Source of the DNA: QGNO01 sp964493125
Lineage (GTDB): Bacteria; Chloroflexota; Dehalococcoidia; Lucifugimonadales; QGNO01
NCBI GenBank assembly: GCA_964493125.1
Contig: CAZBMS010000001.1
Location: forward strand, 1 to 64,000
Reading direction: 5' to 3'
Length of the DNA stretch: 64,000 nucleotides
Part shown: piece by piece, positions 32,729 to 41,868 of the stretch
Numbering within the stretch: the first letter of the stretch is position 1
How the letters are laid out: each line of letters starts with the position of its first letter
The notes under the pieces: model-generated
Told to the model about the DNA's origin: nothing
Seen by the model: the letters and a program-made list of their open reading frames with translations, nothing else
Databases searched by the model: none
Program-made: the position numbers and the translations under genes

Positions 32729-34054
32729 TTATATTCTCGACACCGTCAACACTATGCCATCTATCTTGATCACCTTGACTTTTTCACCAATGCTTACTGG
32801 AAGCTGTTTTTCCTCGCAGATGGCTGTCCACATTTCGTTCTTAGCGTGAACCGTTCCTTTTGGGTTTAAATCGCTTGCCACCGTTGCAACGTCTCCTACA
32901 GTAGGGATAACTGGAGTATCGTATGTATCATCTCTCGATTTATACACGAACCAAGATAAGACCCCTCCAGTTAATCCAACAATTGAAACCACAGGCACCA
33001 ATACCCAGAGGCTGACTGAAATAGATAGTTGAGATATTGGCGAACCTGTGCCAGTGTGAAAAAATAATAATAGGCCGCCAATACAGAAACTTATTAATGC
33101 CCCTACGCCAAGAACTCCAAAGCCGGCCACATAAATTTCCAATGTCCCGAGTGCTATTGCAAAAACTATCAACACGACACCAGCCCAATTCACGGGCAGG
33201 TTTCCAAGGCTAACCCAGGCCAGAACTAACAATATTACGCCAGTTACTCCGGGATAAAAATTCCCTGGATTATAAAGTTCTGCAATAAGACCTACGCCGC
33301 CTAGTGTCAGCAACAAGAATGATATGTTTGGATCTGCAAGGAAATTGAGAAGCTTTTCAACAAAGCTCATTTCTAACCTGCGAATATTGACCCCCGTCGT
33401 TTCTAAAGTAACTTTCGGACCATCTGGAGGCTGAACTATTGTTTCCAAGCCATTCAGCTTGAAAAGGAGATCATCCAAATCATCTGCGAGTAAGTCTATG
33501 ATATTTTCTTTCAACGCTTCCGATCCCGTATAGGACAGAGATTCTAATACGGTGGCTTCCAGCTTCTTTGCATTTCTACCCCGTAGGTTTGCGATCCCAC
33601 GCATTTCAGCAGCCGCGTCATTAAACACCTTGGATTTTTGAGTATCAGTTAGATCCTCGCCAGTTGCACTAACTGGGCTAGCGGCCCCTATATTTGCACC
33701 AGGTGCCATTGCTGAAAAGTTTGCTGCAGATGCAATAAATGTTCCCGCTGAAGCTGCTTGAGCTCCACGGGGACTAACATAGACGACAGATGGCAATTCG
33801 GCTTCAAGTAAGTGTTGGGTAATATCACGCGTCGAGTTAAGTAACCCGCCAGGAGTATCTAGTTCAATTACTATTAATTCAGCACCGTCGGTTTTTGCTT
33901 TTTCGACGCCTCTTTTAATGAATCCCTCAGATATTGGATGTATGATGCCATCAATCTCTAATACTAGGACGTGTTTTTGTTCAGCGATCGCATATCCAGT
34001 AAGCCCTGCCGACATGCAAAGGATGGAGAAAAGGACTATTAGCAAGCGTTTCAT
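32729..34054 (-). CDS. NfeD long-form protein (ClpP-class membrane protease)
   Basis: This 441-residue protein has three parts. A signal peptide is at residues 1-24 (MKRLLIVLFSILCMSAGLTG). A ClpP-class serine protease domain carries ASAGTFIASA with nucleophile candidate S102, and a Lys near residue 140 completes a Ser-Lys dyad. A membrane region of several helices is followed by a C-terminal OB-fold NfeD domain. Long NfeD proteins cleave the C-terminus of partner stomatins, and a slipin gene follows directly. The ATG at 34054 places the signal peptide first, so an in-frame upstream start was not used. Confidence 0.9.
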   Translation of the reverse strand: MKRLLIVLFSILCMSAGLTGYAIAEQKHVLVLEIDGIIHPISEGFIKRGVEKAKTDGAELIVIELDTPGGLLNSTRDITQHLLEAELPSVVYVSPRGAQAASAGTFIASAANFSAMAPGANIGAASPVSATGEDLTDTQKSKVFNDAAAEMRGIANLRGRNAKKLEATVLESLSYTGSEALKENIIDLLADDLDDLLFKLNGLETIVQPPDGPKVTLETTGVNIRRLEMSFVEKLLNFLADPNISFLLLTLGGVGLIAELYNPGNFYPGVTGVILLVLAWVSLGNLPVNWAGVVLIVFAIALGTLEIYVAGFGVLGVGALISFCIGGLLLFFHTGTGSPISQLSISVSLWVLVPVVSIVGLTGGVLSWFVYKSRDDTYDTPVIPTVGDVATVASDLNPKGTVHAKNEMWTAICEEKQLPVSIGEKVKVIKIDGIVLTVSRI

Positions 34055-34170
34055 GCTTATGTTTGATATAAATGCGACTTTCACATCACACAGCTTAACA
34101 TTTTTGTTGACACCATCAATTGGCGGGGACATAATTCCACTTTAATAGACTTTAACAGGAGCTTTTAAAT

Positions 34171-35151
34171 ATGAAACTCAGGTTTGAAACTGACATGTCA
34201 GACTTGAACTGCACCATAGTAGGTTCTACTGGATCGGCATCTAAGGATGGGGTTCCTTTTATAGCGAGTACCAGTGACGATCCATTTACAACCAGGACTC
34301 GATTGGTTGTAGAGGAACCTTCGGATGGGTACAGATTTGTTGCGACACAAATACTGACTTTGCCAGGGCATGATCCAGTTGAGTTTCAAGATATGCATAC
34401 GCGTGGCGTTAATGAAAAGGGCTTCGCCTACGTATGGTCTGGTGCGCCTCCCAACACAGAATATGAGCCTGACTATAGAGAAGCGTTTGGTATACCGTTT
34501 GAGCAGTTTGGCAGAATGTTGTTAGGCCAAGCATCGTCTGTGCAAGAGGGGGTTAGTATTCTGCAAAATAATCCTCGTGCAATCCATGGAAACTTTCTGA
34601 TGGCTGATTCCCTTGGAGAAATTGCCATAATCGAAGTGAGCACACAATCCATGCATGTTGAGACTAGGACTTCTGATGGTTGGATTGCCAGAAGCAATCA
34701 TTGGGTTTCTGAGGAAATGGGATACAAGGGTCGTTCTTCTGGAGATCAAAGTTCTAGCGGGGTACGACTTGCTCGAGCAACTGAGTTAATGGGGAACGGA
34801 GCCGGCAGAATAGACGTTCCTTACCTTTCGGAATTATATAGAGATCACGACACTTTGAGTGATACTGGGTGGTCTATATGTGCGCATGGCCACACTAAAT
34901 CGGCTGAAGGTGAACGCAGTGGAACTGTCAGCTCTGAAATTTTAGAGCCTACTACACGTACATTTAATTACTGTTACGGTTGGCCTTGTGGGGGGAAGCC
35001 GGAATACGCCACAGAGCAGCAATACCAGGAGTTTTCATGGGGTAATTATTTGCCATTCAAACTTGATTATATGGAGGCAGGTGAATATGTATCTCCTTAC
35101 GGCAGGCTGACTCCTCTTGCTGTGAAATACTTGGCCATAATGGGCAAATAA
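34171..35151 (+). CDS. Ntn-hydrolase family protein (C45/C69-like)
   Basis: This 326-residue protein resembles N-terminal-nucleophile hydrolases of the acyl-transferase/dipeptidase type. C14 is followed by TIVGSTGSASKDGVPFIAST, where this superfamily has its nucleophile Cys after a removable short propeptide. GVNEKGFAYVWSG and GNFLMADSLGEIAIIEVS are typical core blocks, and ARSNHWVSEEMG resembles the domain's third motif. Substrate is unknown, with amides of amino acids or penicillin-like compounds possible. It is a lone + strand gene divergent from nfeD, with AGGAG before the ATG. Confidence 0.75.
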   Translation: MKLRFETDMSDLNCTIVGSTGSASKDGVPFIASTSDDPFTTRTRLVVEEPSDGYRFVATQILTLPGHDPVEFQDMHTRGVNEKGFAYVWSGAPPNTEYEPDYREAFGIPFEQFGRMLLGQASSVQEGVSILQNNPRAIHGNFLMADSLGEIAIIEVSTQSMHVETRTSDGWIARSNHWVSEEMGYKGRSSGDQSSSGVRLARATELMGNGAGRIDVPYLSELYRDHDTLSDTGWSICAHGHTKSAEGERSGTVSSEILEPTTRTFNYCYGWPCGGKPEYATEQQYQEFSWGNYLPFKLDYMEAGEYVSPYGRLTPLAVKYLAIMGK

Positions 35152-35215
35152 GACTTACTTAACCTAGCGAAACTTCAAGGATATGGTGCTCAAAAACTTT
35201 TTCTTTGATAGATAA

Positions 35216-37483
35216 CTACCCCAAAGAGTACCGCAGCATTGACCGCTTCACTTTTTTCCAGGATGAGCTTAGATGGAATCCTTCTACAATGGATGTAGTG
35301 GAATTTCCGTAAGTCGATTTGCTATAAATGTGGCAGATGTAGTTTATTTCCTCCCTTGCTTCAGGAAATAATTTCGATAACTTATCGGAGAGCTCCATAG
35401 GGGTTAGATTCAAGTTGGGGCTTCCAGCTACCAACCCATAGAGACGGAGCATTCTGGAGTAAGCTATTTTAGGGTTTGGCAGTGAGGAAAACCACTTTCT
35501 CCATATAATCCATAATATTGCAACCCAACCGAATACTATTACGGTGAACACAAGGCTTGGGTATCCGAAAGGCTCAGCGGTGAAATATAGTGGGGGCGGT
35601 TTACCTCCTTCACCGCCACTGATACGGCCGCCAGGAAGATCTTCATTTTTCCCTTCTTCGCTCGGCCTCGTGGTTTCATCTGGTAGATCATTAGGTATCG
35701 ATGAGGTAGTTTTGTTAGGGCTAAGGGATAGGGTTTCATAATCTTCGAAGGTTCTAGGAATTGTTTCGAAGGTGGCGGATGGCTCAAAAGGTACCCATCC
35801 ATGTCCGGGGAAGTAGGCTTCTACCCAACTATGTTTATCTTTTTCTTTAATCACAAAAGTTCTTGATTCCAGATCTACAGTACCTGGTCCAAATCCGGCA
35901 ATAAGTCTAGAAGGGATACCTGTAGCACGTAACATTACAGCCATAGCAGACGCGAAATGGTCACTGTGCCCCGCTCTACTTTCGAAAATAAAGTGATCCA
36001 CCACGTCGTCATCAAAATCCTTTTCTGGAGGAGTGTTGGTATATTGGAAACTTCGAAGGTAAGCTTCTATTGCTAGGGCTTTTTCATACGCCGTACCTTG
36101 TCCTTTAACAATACTGGTCGTTTGCGAGGCTACTCTGCTTGGTAGGGATTTAGGTAGGTCGAGGTAGTATTTCTTGACCCATTCAGGGTAGTCTTCTCCC
36201 GATTGCCTTATGGCAGACTCCGTATATATTGGCAGCCTGACAGTGCCCGAATAGACACCGTCTTCTTTGATCCGTTTTACTGGGATAATTGCAATAATGT
36301 CTTCGTCGACGGGTGTTCCATCATGAGTTTCTACCTTGACTTCAATTGGAGCAGATTCTAAGCCAGCTTGAGGAATGTAAAGATGTTTTGAGGACAAAGC
36401 GAGTTCTACTTTGAAGCTTATAACTCCTATTGCTTGTATTTCTTCAGGCTCATCTTCTAATTCTAGATCTTCTGGTGATACGAATAGGCTCCGAGCAACT
36501 TCTGACACTGTGGAGTCAGTAGTCCAGCCACCCGAGGTGTATGAGGTGTAAGCTCTTGCCTTCCAGTATGTAGGACTTGAAATTGTTCCAATAAATACGG
36601 GGGATTCATTCACAGAAGCCTTACTTAGTACAGGAAGGGTTCGCCCAAAGATTTGTGGCGTATCCTTTTTGTTTTCTATTGCTGAAAACATTCGGCCAAA
36701 CTCTTCCTGGAATAATGATGCAGGCTCTCTAGAAAAATCCCAAACTTGGGCCAGCTGGTCGTTTTTGATGCGCGTGATTGGAAGCAAGAAAACGAGGCCA
36801 ATAATAATTGAGCTCATCGCTAGCGCTATAGCAATCCAGACTCTCCCAAATGACGATGGGCAATGAATGCCACTTTCCTTCAATCGACCTCTTTTTTCAA
36901 GAGAAGTGAGCCTTGCAACTAAAAGCAAGGTTAGTAGCAGGAATGGGAAAACGAAATTGAAATGACTTTCAGGCAGGTAAGTTATATTTATGAACAGAAT
37001 TATTGAACTTGGAATTACGGGTATCCATACATTAGATAGCCTGAAAGTGGACCAGACTAGGAAGTATCCAGTGGACCAAGAAATGGCCGACAAAATAACC
37101 GCAAAAGGAACTGAGTCTGCGCTGATTCCGTTACCAATAAAGGCTTTAATCCAAACCCATAGGCGTTCGTTAAGCTCTCCGAAGCGCGTTAAGTAGTCTG
37201 AGGCTTCGACTAGGCTGGATGACTGAATGTAGATGACGGCGAAACCTATTGCGAGACCATAGATGTGGCATCGTAAGTTTTTTTGAACCAATCTAATCGC
37301 TATTAAAGAAGTCAGGGCACCTAGTATAGATGTGACTACCAGCGACGAAGTTTCAACCCACTGGGCTGTTTCAACTGAAGCGATCACCACTACGGCTGAG
37401 CCAGCAGCCAGAACGAAAGTTGTCCAGTCTTCTCTGGAAACCCAAGTGGTGAAACGGTTGCGTGGCATTTCCAGTAGTAACAT
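35216..37483 (-). CDS. Membrane transglutaminase-like protein (TgpA/DUF3488 type) lacking the catalytic Cys
   Basis: This 755-residue protein has six or so N-terminal membrane helices (residues 20-235), a large extracytoplasmic region with a transglutaminase-like domain (about 470-570), a Pro/Gly/Glu-rich linker, one more helix near 640-665 and a C-terminal DUF4129-like part. The core motif reads RAGHSDHFASAMAVMLRATG, so the nucleophile Cys is S507 (codon 35963-35965). H551 is kept in KHSWVEAYF, and the usual Asp is E567. It probably no longer has normal transglutaminase or protease activity. The gene is fused by a one-base overlap to the DUF58 gene. Confidence 0.9.
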   Translation of the reverse strand: MLLLEMPRNRFTTWVSREDWTTFVLAAGSAVVVIASVETAQWVETSSLVVTSILGALTSLIAIRLVQKNLRCHIYGLAIGFAVIYIQSSSLVEASDYLTRFGELNERLWVWIKAFIGNGISADSVPFAVILSAISWSTGYFLVWSTFRLSNVWIPVIPSSIILFINITYLPESHFNFVFPFLLLTLLLVARLTSLEKRGRLKESGIHCPSSFGRVWIAIALAMSSIIIGLVFLLPITRIKNDQLAQVWDFSREPASLFQEEFGRMFSAIENKKDTPQIFGRTLPVLSKASVNESPVFIGTISSPTYWKARAYTSYTSGGWTTDSTVSEVARSLFVSPEDLELEDEPEEIQAIGVISFKVELALSSKHLYIPQAGLESAPIEVKVETHDGTPVDEDIIAIIPVKRIKEDGVYSGTVRLPIYTESAIRQSGEDYPEWVKKYYLDLPKSLPSRVASQTTSIVKGQGTAYEKALAIEAYLRSFQYTNTPPEKDFDDDVVDHFIFESRAGHSDHFASAMAVMLRATGIPSRLIAGFGPGTVDLESRTFVIKEKDKHSWVEAYFPGHGWVPFEPSATFETIPRTFEDYETLSLSPNKTTSSIPNDLPDETTRPSEEGKNEDLPGGRISGGEGGKPPPLYFTAEPFGYPSLVFTVIVFGWVAILWIIWRKWFSSLPNPKIAYSRMLRLYGLVAGSPNLNLTPMELSDKLSKLFPEAREEINYICHIYSKSTYGNSTTSIVEGFHLSSSWKKVKRSMLRYSLG

Positions 37484-38724
37484 TAGCTTTCCGAGTAACC
37501 TTCAAGGGTTGGACTCATATCCACAGAACCAGACTTCCTGTAATCAAGCTCTTCTCCCAGGTTCCCTTCTTTTCTAACCACGTAAGTTGGCGCTTGACTT
37601 GAGCTGATAAGAATGTGGTTAATGTCTAGCACGCCGTCCAATCCAAACGAATATGGGTCCACGAATACTATTGCGATTCGGGACACTTCGTTAAGCGATG
37701 TTTTGATAACTTCTAACCAAGAAGTTTCAGTTGATGGTGTAATAATTACTAAAGCTGAAGACATGCCCAGTAAGCTTTGGTTCTCTTGCAAGACTTGGTG
37801 GAGTGGTTTAGTGCCGTTGGCAGTGACAATTGCGAGCATGCTCATGATATCGGTGTGAGCAGAAGATGTTCTTTTAGGAGGGACTGTATACTCTTGATCA
37901 CCGTGAGCGAGAACGCCTACAGGAACATCCGCGTTTAATAGGTGGCTTGCTATTGAGGCCGCAACTTCCACTGTTTTCTCTTCTGTGTTATCTATTTCTT
38001 TGCCATTTTGGACGGCATGGTCCATATCTAGCACTATCCATGTATGGCCTCTCGCGTCGCTATCAAATTCCTTTACCATGAGTTTGGACTGCCGCAAGGT
38101 TGAAGGCCAATGAATTCTCCTGAGCGCATCTCCGTAAACATAGTCACGTATCGTTGAAACAGAAGGGGTGATCTGTTGAGCAGACCTGCGACTTGTACCA
38201 GGATGGACCCCGGCGCTATATGAAAGTTGAAAATTTGGAATATGTACGGTGGCAGGATGTACAGTTATTTCGTTAACGCCAGCAAATGTTTTTGTGAAGT
38301 GGAATAGGTCGAACAAGTCGCTTGTATAAGCCTTAGGAGGACCTAGCTTATAAACTCCTCGTTTCCTAAGCAGCGCTTTCCCGCTCCACGTAACCTCTTG
38401 CAGTGGCTTAATATTTAATAATGAACCTGTAGAGACTCCTGGAAGGTCCTCCATGTCGCGTACTTCCAATAGTATCTTGGGAAGTATGTTTTCGTTCTTG
38501 ATAAACAATTTGGTTTCTACATAGTCTCCAACTTGAGATAATCCGGATCGACGGCTAGCATTAATCGATAATCCAAATAAATTCAGGCGTGTCCAAGCGA
38601 AACTAGCTAACAAAACAGCTAAAAGCGCATAAAGCATGAAGTAAAAAACTGCGAACCCTGAACTAATCGCAGAGAAGAAGACCAATCCTATTAACAAAAG
38701 TGCTATATGTATTCGTTTAATCAA
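37483..38724 (-). CDS. DUF58 domain protein
   Basis: This 413-residue protein has two N-terminal membrane helices (residues 5-45), a beta-rich region, and a DUF58 domain containing the signature IRDYVYGDALRRIHWPSTLR followed by LMVKEFD. The C-terminal half resembles a von Willebrand factor A-like fold with HTWIVLDMDHAV. DUF58 proteins are commonly encoded with MoxR ATPases and transglutaminase-like membrane proteins. No MoxR gene is in this window. The start overlaps the previous gene by four bases. Confidence 0.9.
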   Translation of the reverse strand: MIKRIHIALLLIGLVFFSAISSGFAVFYFMLYALLAVLLASFAWTRLNLFGLSINASRRSGLSQVGDYVETKLFIKNENILPKILLEVRDMEDLPGVSTGSLLNIKPLQEVTWSGKALLRKRGVYKLGPPKAYTSDLFDLFHFTKTFAGVNEITVHPATVHIPNFQLSYSAGVHPGTSRRSAQQITPSVSTIRDYVYGDALRRIHWPSTLRQSKLMVKEFDSDARGHTWIVLDMDHAVQNGKEIDNTEEKTVEVAASIASHLLNADVPVGVLAHGDQEYTVPPKRTSSAHTDIMSMLAIVTANGTKPLHQVLQENQSLLGMSSALVIITPSTETSWLEVIKTSLNEVSRIAIVFVDPYSFGLDGVLDINHILISSSQAPTYVVRKEGNLGEELDYRKSGSVDMSPTLEGYSES

Positions 38725-39608
38725 TAGTTGTCACTTATCTCTTTGGTTATAAGTTGGCTCGACTGTAGCACAGCATTTTTTCTTTGTACTGCTATAAAGT
38801 GAGACGTGGCAATTAGGAGTGCTGTGCCACCTGGTATCGTGCCAGCCATGAATGGCACCCAAAATGTGTAAGGGGCCCATATTTTGCTCATAGTCCAGTA
38901 TCGTGATATCCCATCGTAAAAATAAACTGAGCCGATTTCCAAACATAAACCCACTAGAACCAAAATAATTATGCCTGCAATATTTACTCCTCGCGTTAAC
39001 ATTGTGGCAGCTAGTACTATAAGGCTGCCTAATCCTATACAAGCGATGTAGGCGAACAGGGTTTTGTGAGGTATCGCTACGAATGCAAAAGCAGACATTA
39101 TGTCAACTATAATCGAGCCAAAAAAGAGTAGAAGGGTAGCAGCTACAACCGCAATAAGAGGCAGGGCAACTGAGAAGGATCTAGTTCTCTTAGTTAAAGC
39201 TAGATCGCCAACTATAGTAGCGAGTAAAGGTATGCTGAAGCTGAAAACCCAGAAGGAAGGGAATAATGATTCAAGGTTTTGCTCGTACGTTGTGTTATAA
39301 ACAAAAGGTACAAAGCGAACTATGGGCAATAATGCCACTAAAAAAAACAAAGTTAGAAACGTGCCCATTTGACGTAGCGGCTTGTTAGTCCAAGGGATTG
39401 TTGACGCAATTAGTACAGCTAGTCCTAGTAAAAGTGTTGATAGCGCAGCTATAGACTGATGACCAGGATTGGGATATTGACCAGATACGCTGAACAGAGT
39501 CGCAGCTGAAGCAAATAACGACCCTCCTGCAACAAAGCCGACAATACGGACAAAGAAGTTTGTCTTTTCAGGTTCACTTGTGGATTTTGCAGTTGATGAG
39601 ATTGTCAT
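38721..39608 (-). CDS. Multi-pass membrane protein of unknown function
   Basis: A 295-residue hydrophobic protein with about eight predicted membrane helices, beginning after a short hydrophilic N-terminus (MTISSTAKSTSEPEKTNFF). No family motif was recognised. It is translationally coupled to the DUF58 gene by an ATGA overlap and is the first gene of the membrane/DUF58/transglutaminase trio, which suggests the three act together in the cell envelope. Confidence 0.8.
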   Translation of the reverse strand: MTISSTAKSTSEPEKTNFFVRIVGFVAGGSLFASAATLFSVSGQYPNPGHQSIAALSTLLLGLAVLIASTIPWTNKPLRQMGTFLTLFFLVALLPIVRFVPFVYNTTYEQNLESLFPSFWVFSFSIPLLATIVGDLALTKRTRSFSVALPLIAVVAATLLLFFGSIIVDIMSAFAFVAIPHKTLFAYIACIGLGSLIVLAATMLTRGVNIAGIIILVLVGLCLEIGSVYFYDGISRYWTMSKIWAPYTFWVPFMAGTIPGGTALLIATSHFIAVQRKNAVLQSSQLITKEISDNY

Positions 39609-39623
39609 ATTGTCTGGCCCGCA

Positions 39624-40424
39624 TTACTTTTTATTTCGGTCTTTGAAAAGGGCCGCGAGATTTTTTGTTGTGGTTTCCGCCACTGTGTCGAGGCTTAATC
39701 CTTTTAGCTCGGCAAGTTTCATTGCTACTTCCCGGACATCTTTTGGCTCTGTCCACCTTGATCTGTTCCGTTTGAAATATTGAGGATAAGAGTCCGTTTC
39801 GAGGACTATATGGTCTAAAGGGATATTCTTAATAGTCTCTTGAAGCCGCGGCATTCTTAGGAGAGGTTTACCAATTGAAACCAGTAGGCCTAGATCTAAG
39901 CAGACTTGCGCTACTTCTTCGTCCCATTGAAAGTAATGCATGGCTCCGCCAACCTCTTGTATTTTTTCTTCACGAAGTACTGCAAGTGTCTTATGATGGT
40001 CTATCATTCTCTCTGGATGTTCACGAGAATGGAATATTACAGGCAAAGCGAGTTCGCGTGCGAGCCGGATTTGCTTTCTAAGTACCTGTATCTGGATGCT
40101 TAAATCTGGCATTCCAAGGCTGAAATCTAAACCGACCTCGCTTATGCACACTACTTTTGGATTAGCTAATGCCATGTTTTTAAACTCGGTGTAACTTTTA
40201 GCATCCATTGGTCCCTCTATGTCCATAGGGTGGATTCCTATACCGGCGAAAATGGAATCATGGTTGTTGGCGAGATCGATACATTTCCTTGACGATTCTT
40301 TTGTTACACCAGCTGAGACTATGGTATTTACGCCTGCATCGGCTGCACGCCCCAAGATTTCCGGAATCTCTGAAGGATCGAATTGATCCAAATGAGTGTG
40401 AGTGTCAGCTAGATATCCATCCAT
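39624..40424 (-). CDS. tatD: TatD family metal-dependent DNase/hydrolase
   Basis: A 266-residue amidohydrolase-fold protein. The metal ligands are in DTHTHLDQF near residue 6, the Glu in ISEVGLDFS, the His in VIFHSREHPERMI and in AMHYFQWDEE, and the Asp in VLETDSYPQYF. TatD proteins are 3'-5' exonucleases or related hydrolases. The C-terminus AETTTKNLAALF is typical. It lies 16 bases before the membrane protein gene and may be transcribed with it. Confidence 0.92.
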   Translation of the reverse strand: MDGYLADTHTHLDQFDPSEIPEILGRAADAGVNTIVSAGVTKESSRKCIDLANNHDSIFAGIGIHPMDIEGPMDAKSYTEFKNMALANPKVVCISEVGLDFSLGMPDLSIQIQVLRKQIRLARELALPVIFHSREHPERMIDHHKTLAVLREEKIQEVGGAMHYFQWDEEVAQVCLDLGLLVSIGKPLLRMPRLQETIKNIPLDHIVLETDSYPQYFKRNRSRWTEPKDVREVAMKLAELKGLSLDTVAETTTKNLAALFKDRNKK

Positions 40425-40471
40425 GGTTAATGATCGACTGTACCTTGTTATGAATAGGCTATTTATTGGAA

Positions 40472-41764
40472 CTAAAGTTCGTCTGGATTAGCAAAATCAG
40501 ATGGTATGGGAGGTTTAGCGAACCATATCAGGATCGCTGACATTAAATAAAGTCCTATGAAGGCTGCGTATGCTGGCTTATAAGAGCCAGTGATATCGAA
40601 TATGAGATTTATGATTACGGGCCCTCCACCCGACATTAATACTTGCAAAGGTAGTGATGTAGAGCGAACAGTTCCTAAAGTCAATCTGCCGTAATAATTA
40701 GCCCATAAGACTTCTTGAATAATCATCATTCCAGTAAAGCCGGCCCCGTAGACTACTATGCCAAGCCATAGCATTACGTTTGTATCTGCGAAAGTTAATA
40801 GCGCGGTCGCCAGTAATTGGATTGAGAAAGGAATCACTCTTATTGCTGATAAGTGAACGTGTTCGCTTAGTATTCCCCATAAAGGGGTAACCAAAATTGT
40901 TGCCAGTGATCTGGCCATAAGCATTAGGGCTATCGCCGTGGCTCCAAATCCCAAGTCTTCTGCATAAGGAGCGATACTTATATTTACGCCTTGAAATGCC
41001 AACATGGAAGAGGAGATTGCTGTGATAAGGAGCCAGAACGCCGGAGTTCTGATCACTTGCCTTCGGGTCCAAACTGCCTCCTTTATTGAATCGTATTGCT
41101 CGTCTTTATCCGCTTGTAGACTACTGTAATCGCTCTTGCCTACTATTGCCCCATCCGGTTTTAATCCAATGTCTTCTGGTCGTCGCTTCATTATTAAGGC
41201 AGATGGAATAATAACCACAAACCAAGCGAGAACCGCAAAGAATATCCATGCTGTTTGCCATCCCCATATAGCAATTATTCCAACAGTTATAGGTGAAATT
41301 ATCAGCATCCCTGAGCTTGTGCCCATTCCAGCTAATGCAATTGCTCTACCTCTGCGCGCGACGAACCAATTTGAAATTGTTGTGTTAGTTACCAGCATGC
41401 TAACCAGCGAGAAACCCATAGCCATGAAGATGCCTCTCACTAAGTAAAATTGCCATAAGTCGGTCATCGTACTTAGGCTCATAAATCCCACACTAAGAAT
41501 TACTCCACCGATTACTAATATCCAACGAGAACCGTAGCGGTCTAAGAATGTACCCACAATTGGCGATGTTATTCCTTCGAATAATCTGGATAGAGTCAGG
41601 ACGCCTGCAATACTAGTTCTGGACCAGCCAAGTTGTGCATTAAGGGAGGTGAAAAAAAGCCCAAGAATGGATGCGTTTCCGCTCGCAAATGAAAATCGAG
41701 ATAGAAATGCAGCACCGACTATGTTCCATCCGTAAAAATAGCCCGAACTATTGTTTGGTTTCAT
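40472..41764 (-). CDS. MFS transporter (monocarboxylate/OFA-like)
   Basis: A 430-residue protein with 12 predicted membrane helices and a central cytoplasmic loop near residue 210 (rich in Lys, Asp and Ser). The N-terminus NNSSGYFYGWNIVGAAFLSR and LNAQLGWSRTSIAGVLTLSR are characteristic of the monocarboxylate/oxalate-formate group, as is GTFLDRYGSRWILVIGG between helices 2 and 3. Organic acids are likely substrates but this cannot be fixed from sequence. It precedes tatD on the same strand with a 47-base gap. Confidence 0.88.
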   Translation of the reverse strand: MKPNNSSGYFYGWNIVGAAFLSRFSFASGNASILGLFFTSLNAQLGWSRTSIAGVLTLSRLFEGITSPIVGTFLDRYGSRWILVIGGVILSVGFMSLSTMTDLWQFYLVRGIFMAMGFSLVSMLVTNTTISNWFVARRGRAIALAGMGTSSGMLIISPITVGIIAIWGWQTAWIFFAVLAWFVVIIPSALIMKRRPEDIGLKPDGAIVGKSDYSSLQADKDEQYDSIKEAVWTRRQVIRTPAFWLLITAISSSMLAFQGVNISIAPYAEDLGFGATAIALMLMARSLATILVTPLWGILSEHVHLSAIRVIPFSIQLLATALLTFADTNVMLWLGIVVYGAGFTGMMIIQEVLWANYYGRLTLGTVRSTSLPLQVLMSGGGPVIINLIFDITGSYKPAYAAFIGLYLMSAILIWFAKPPIPSDFANPDEL

Positions 41765-41868
41765 TAAGATTTCAAAGTAATAGTACTTTTAATACCTTTG
41801 TAACTATCAATTAGCTTCAATGACTGGTTGCAAAATAATCGGGCATGAAGAATTTGTTAGTAACATTA

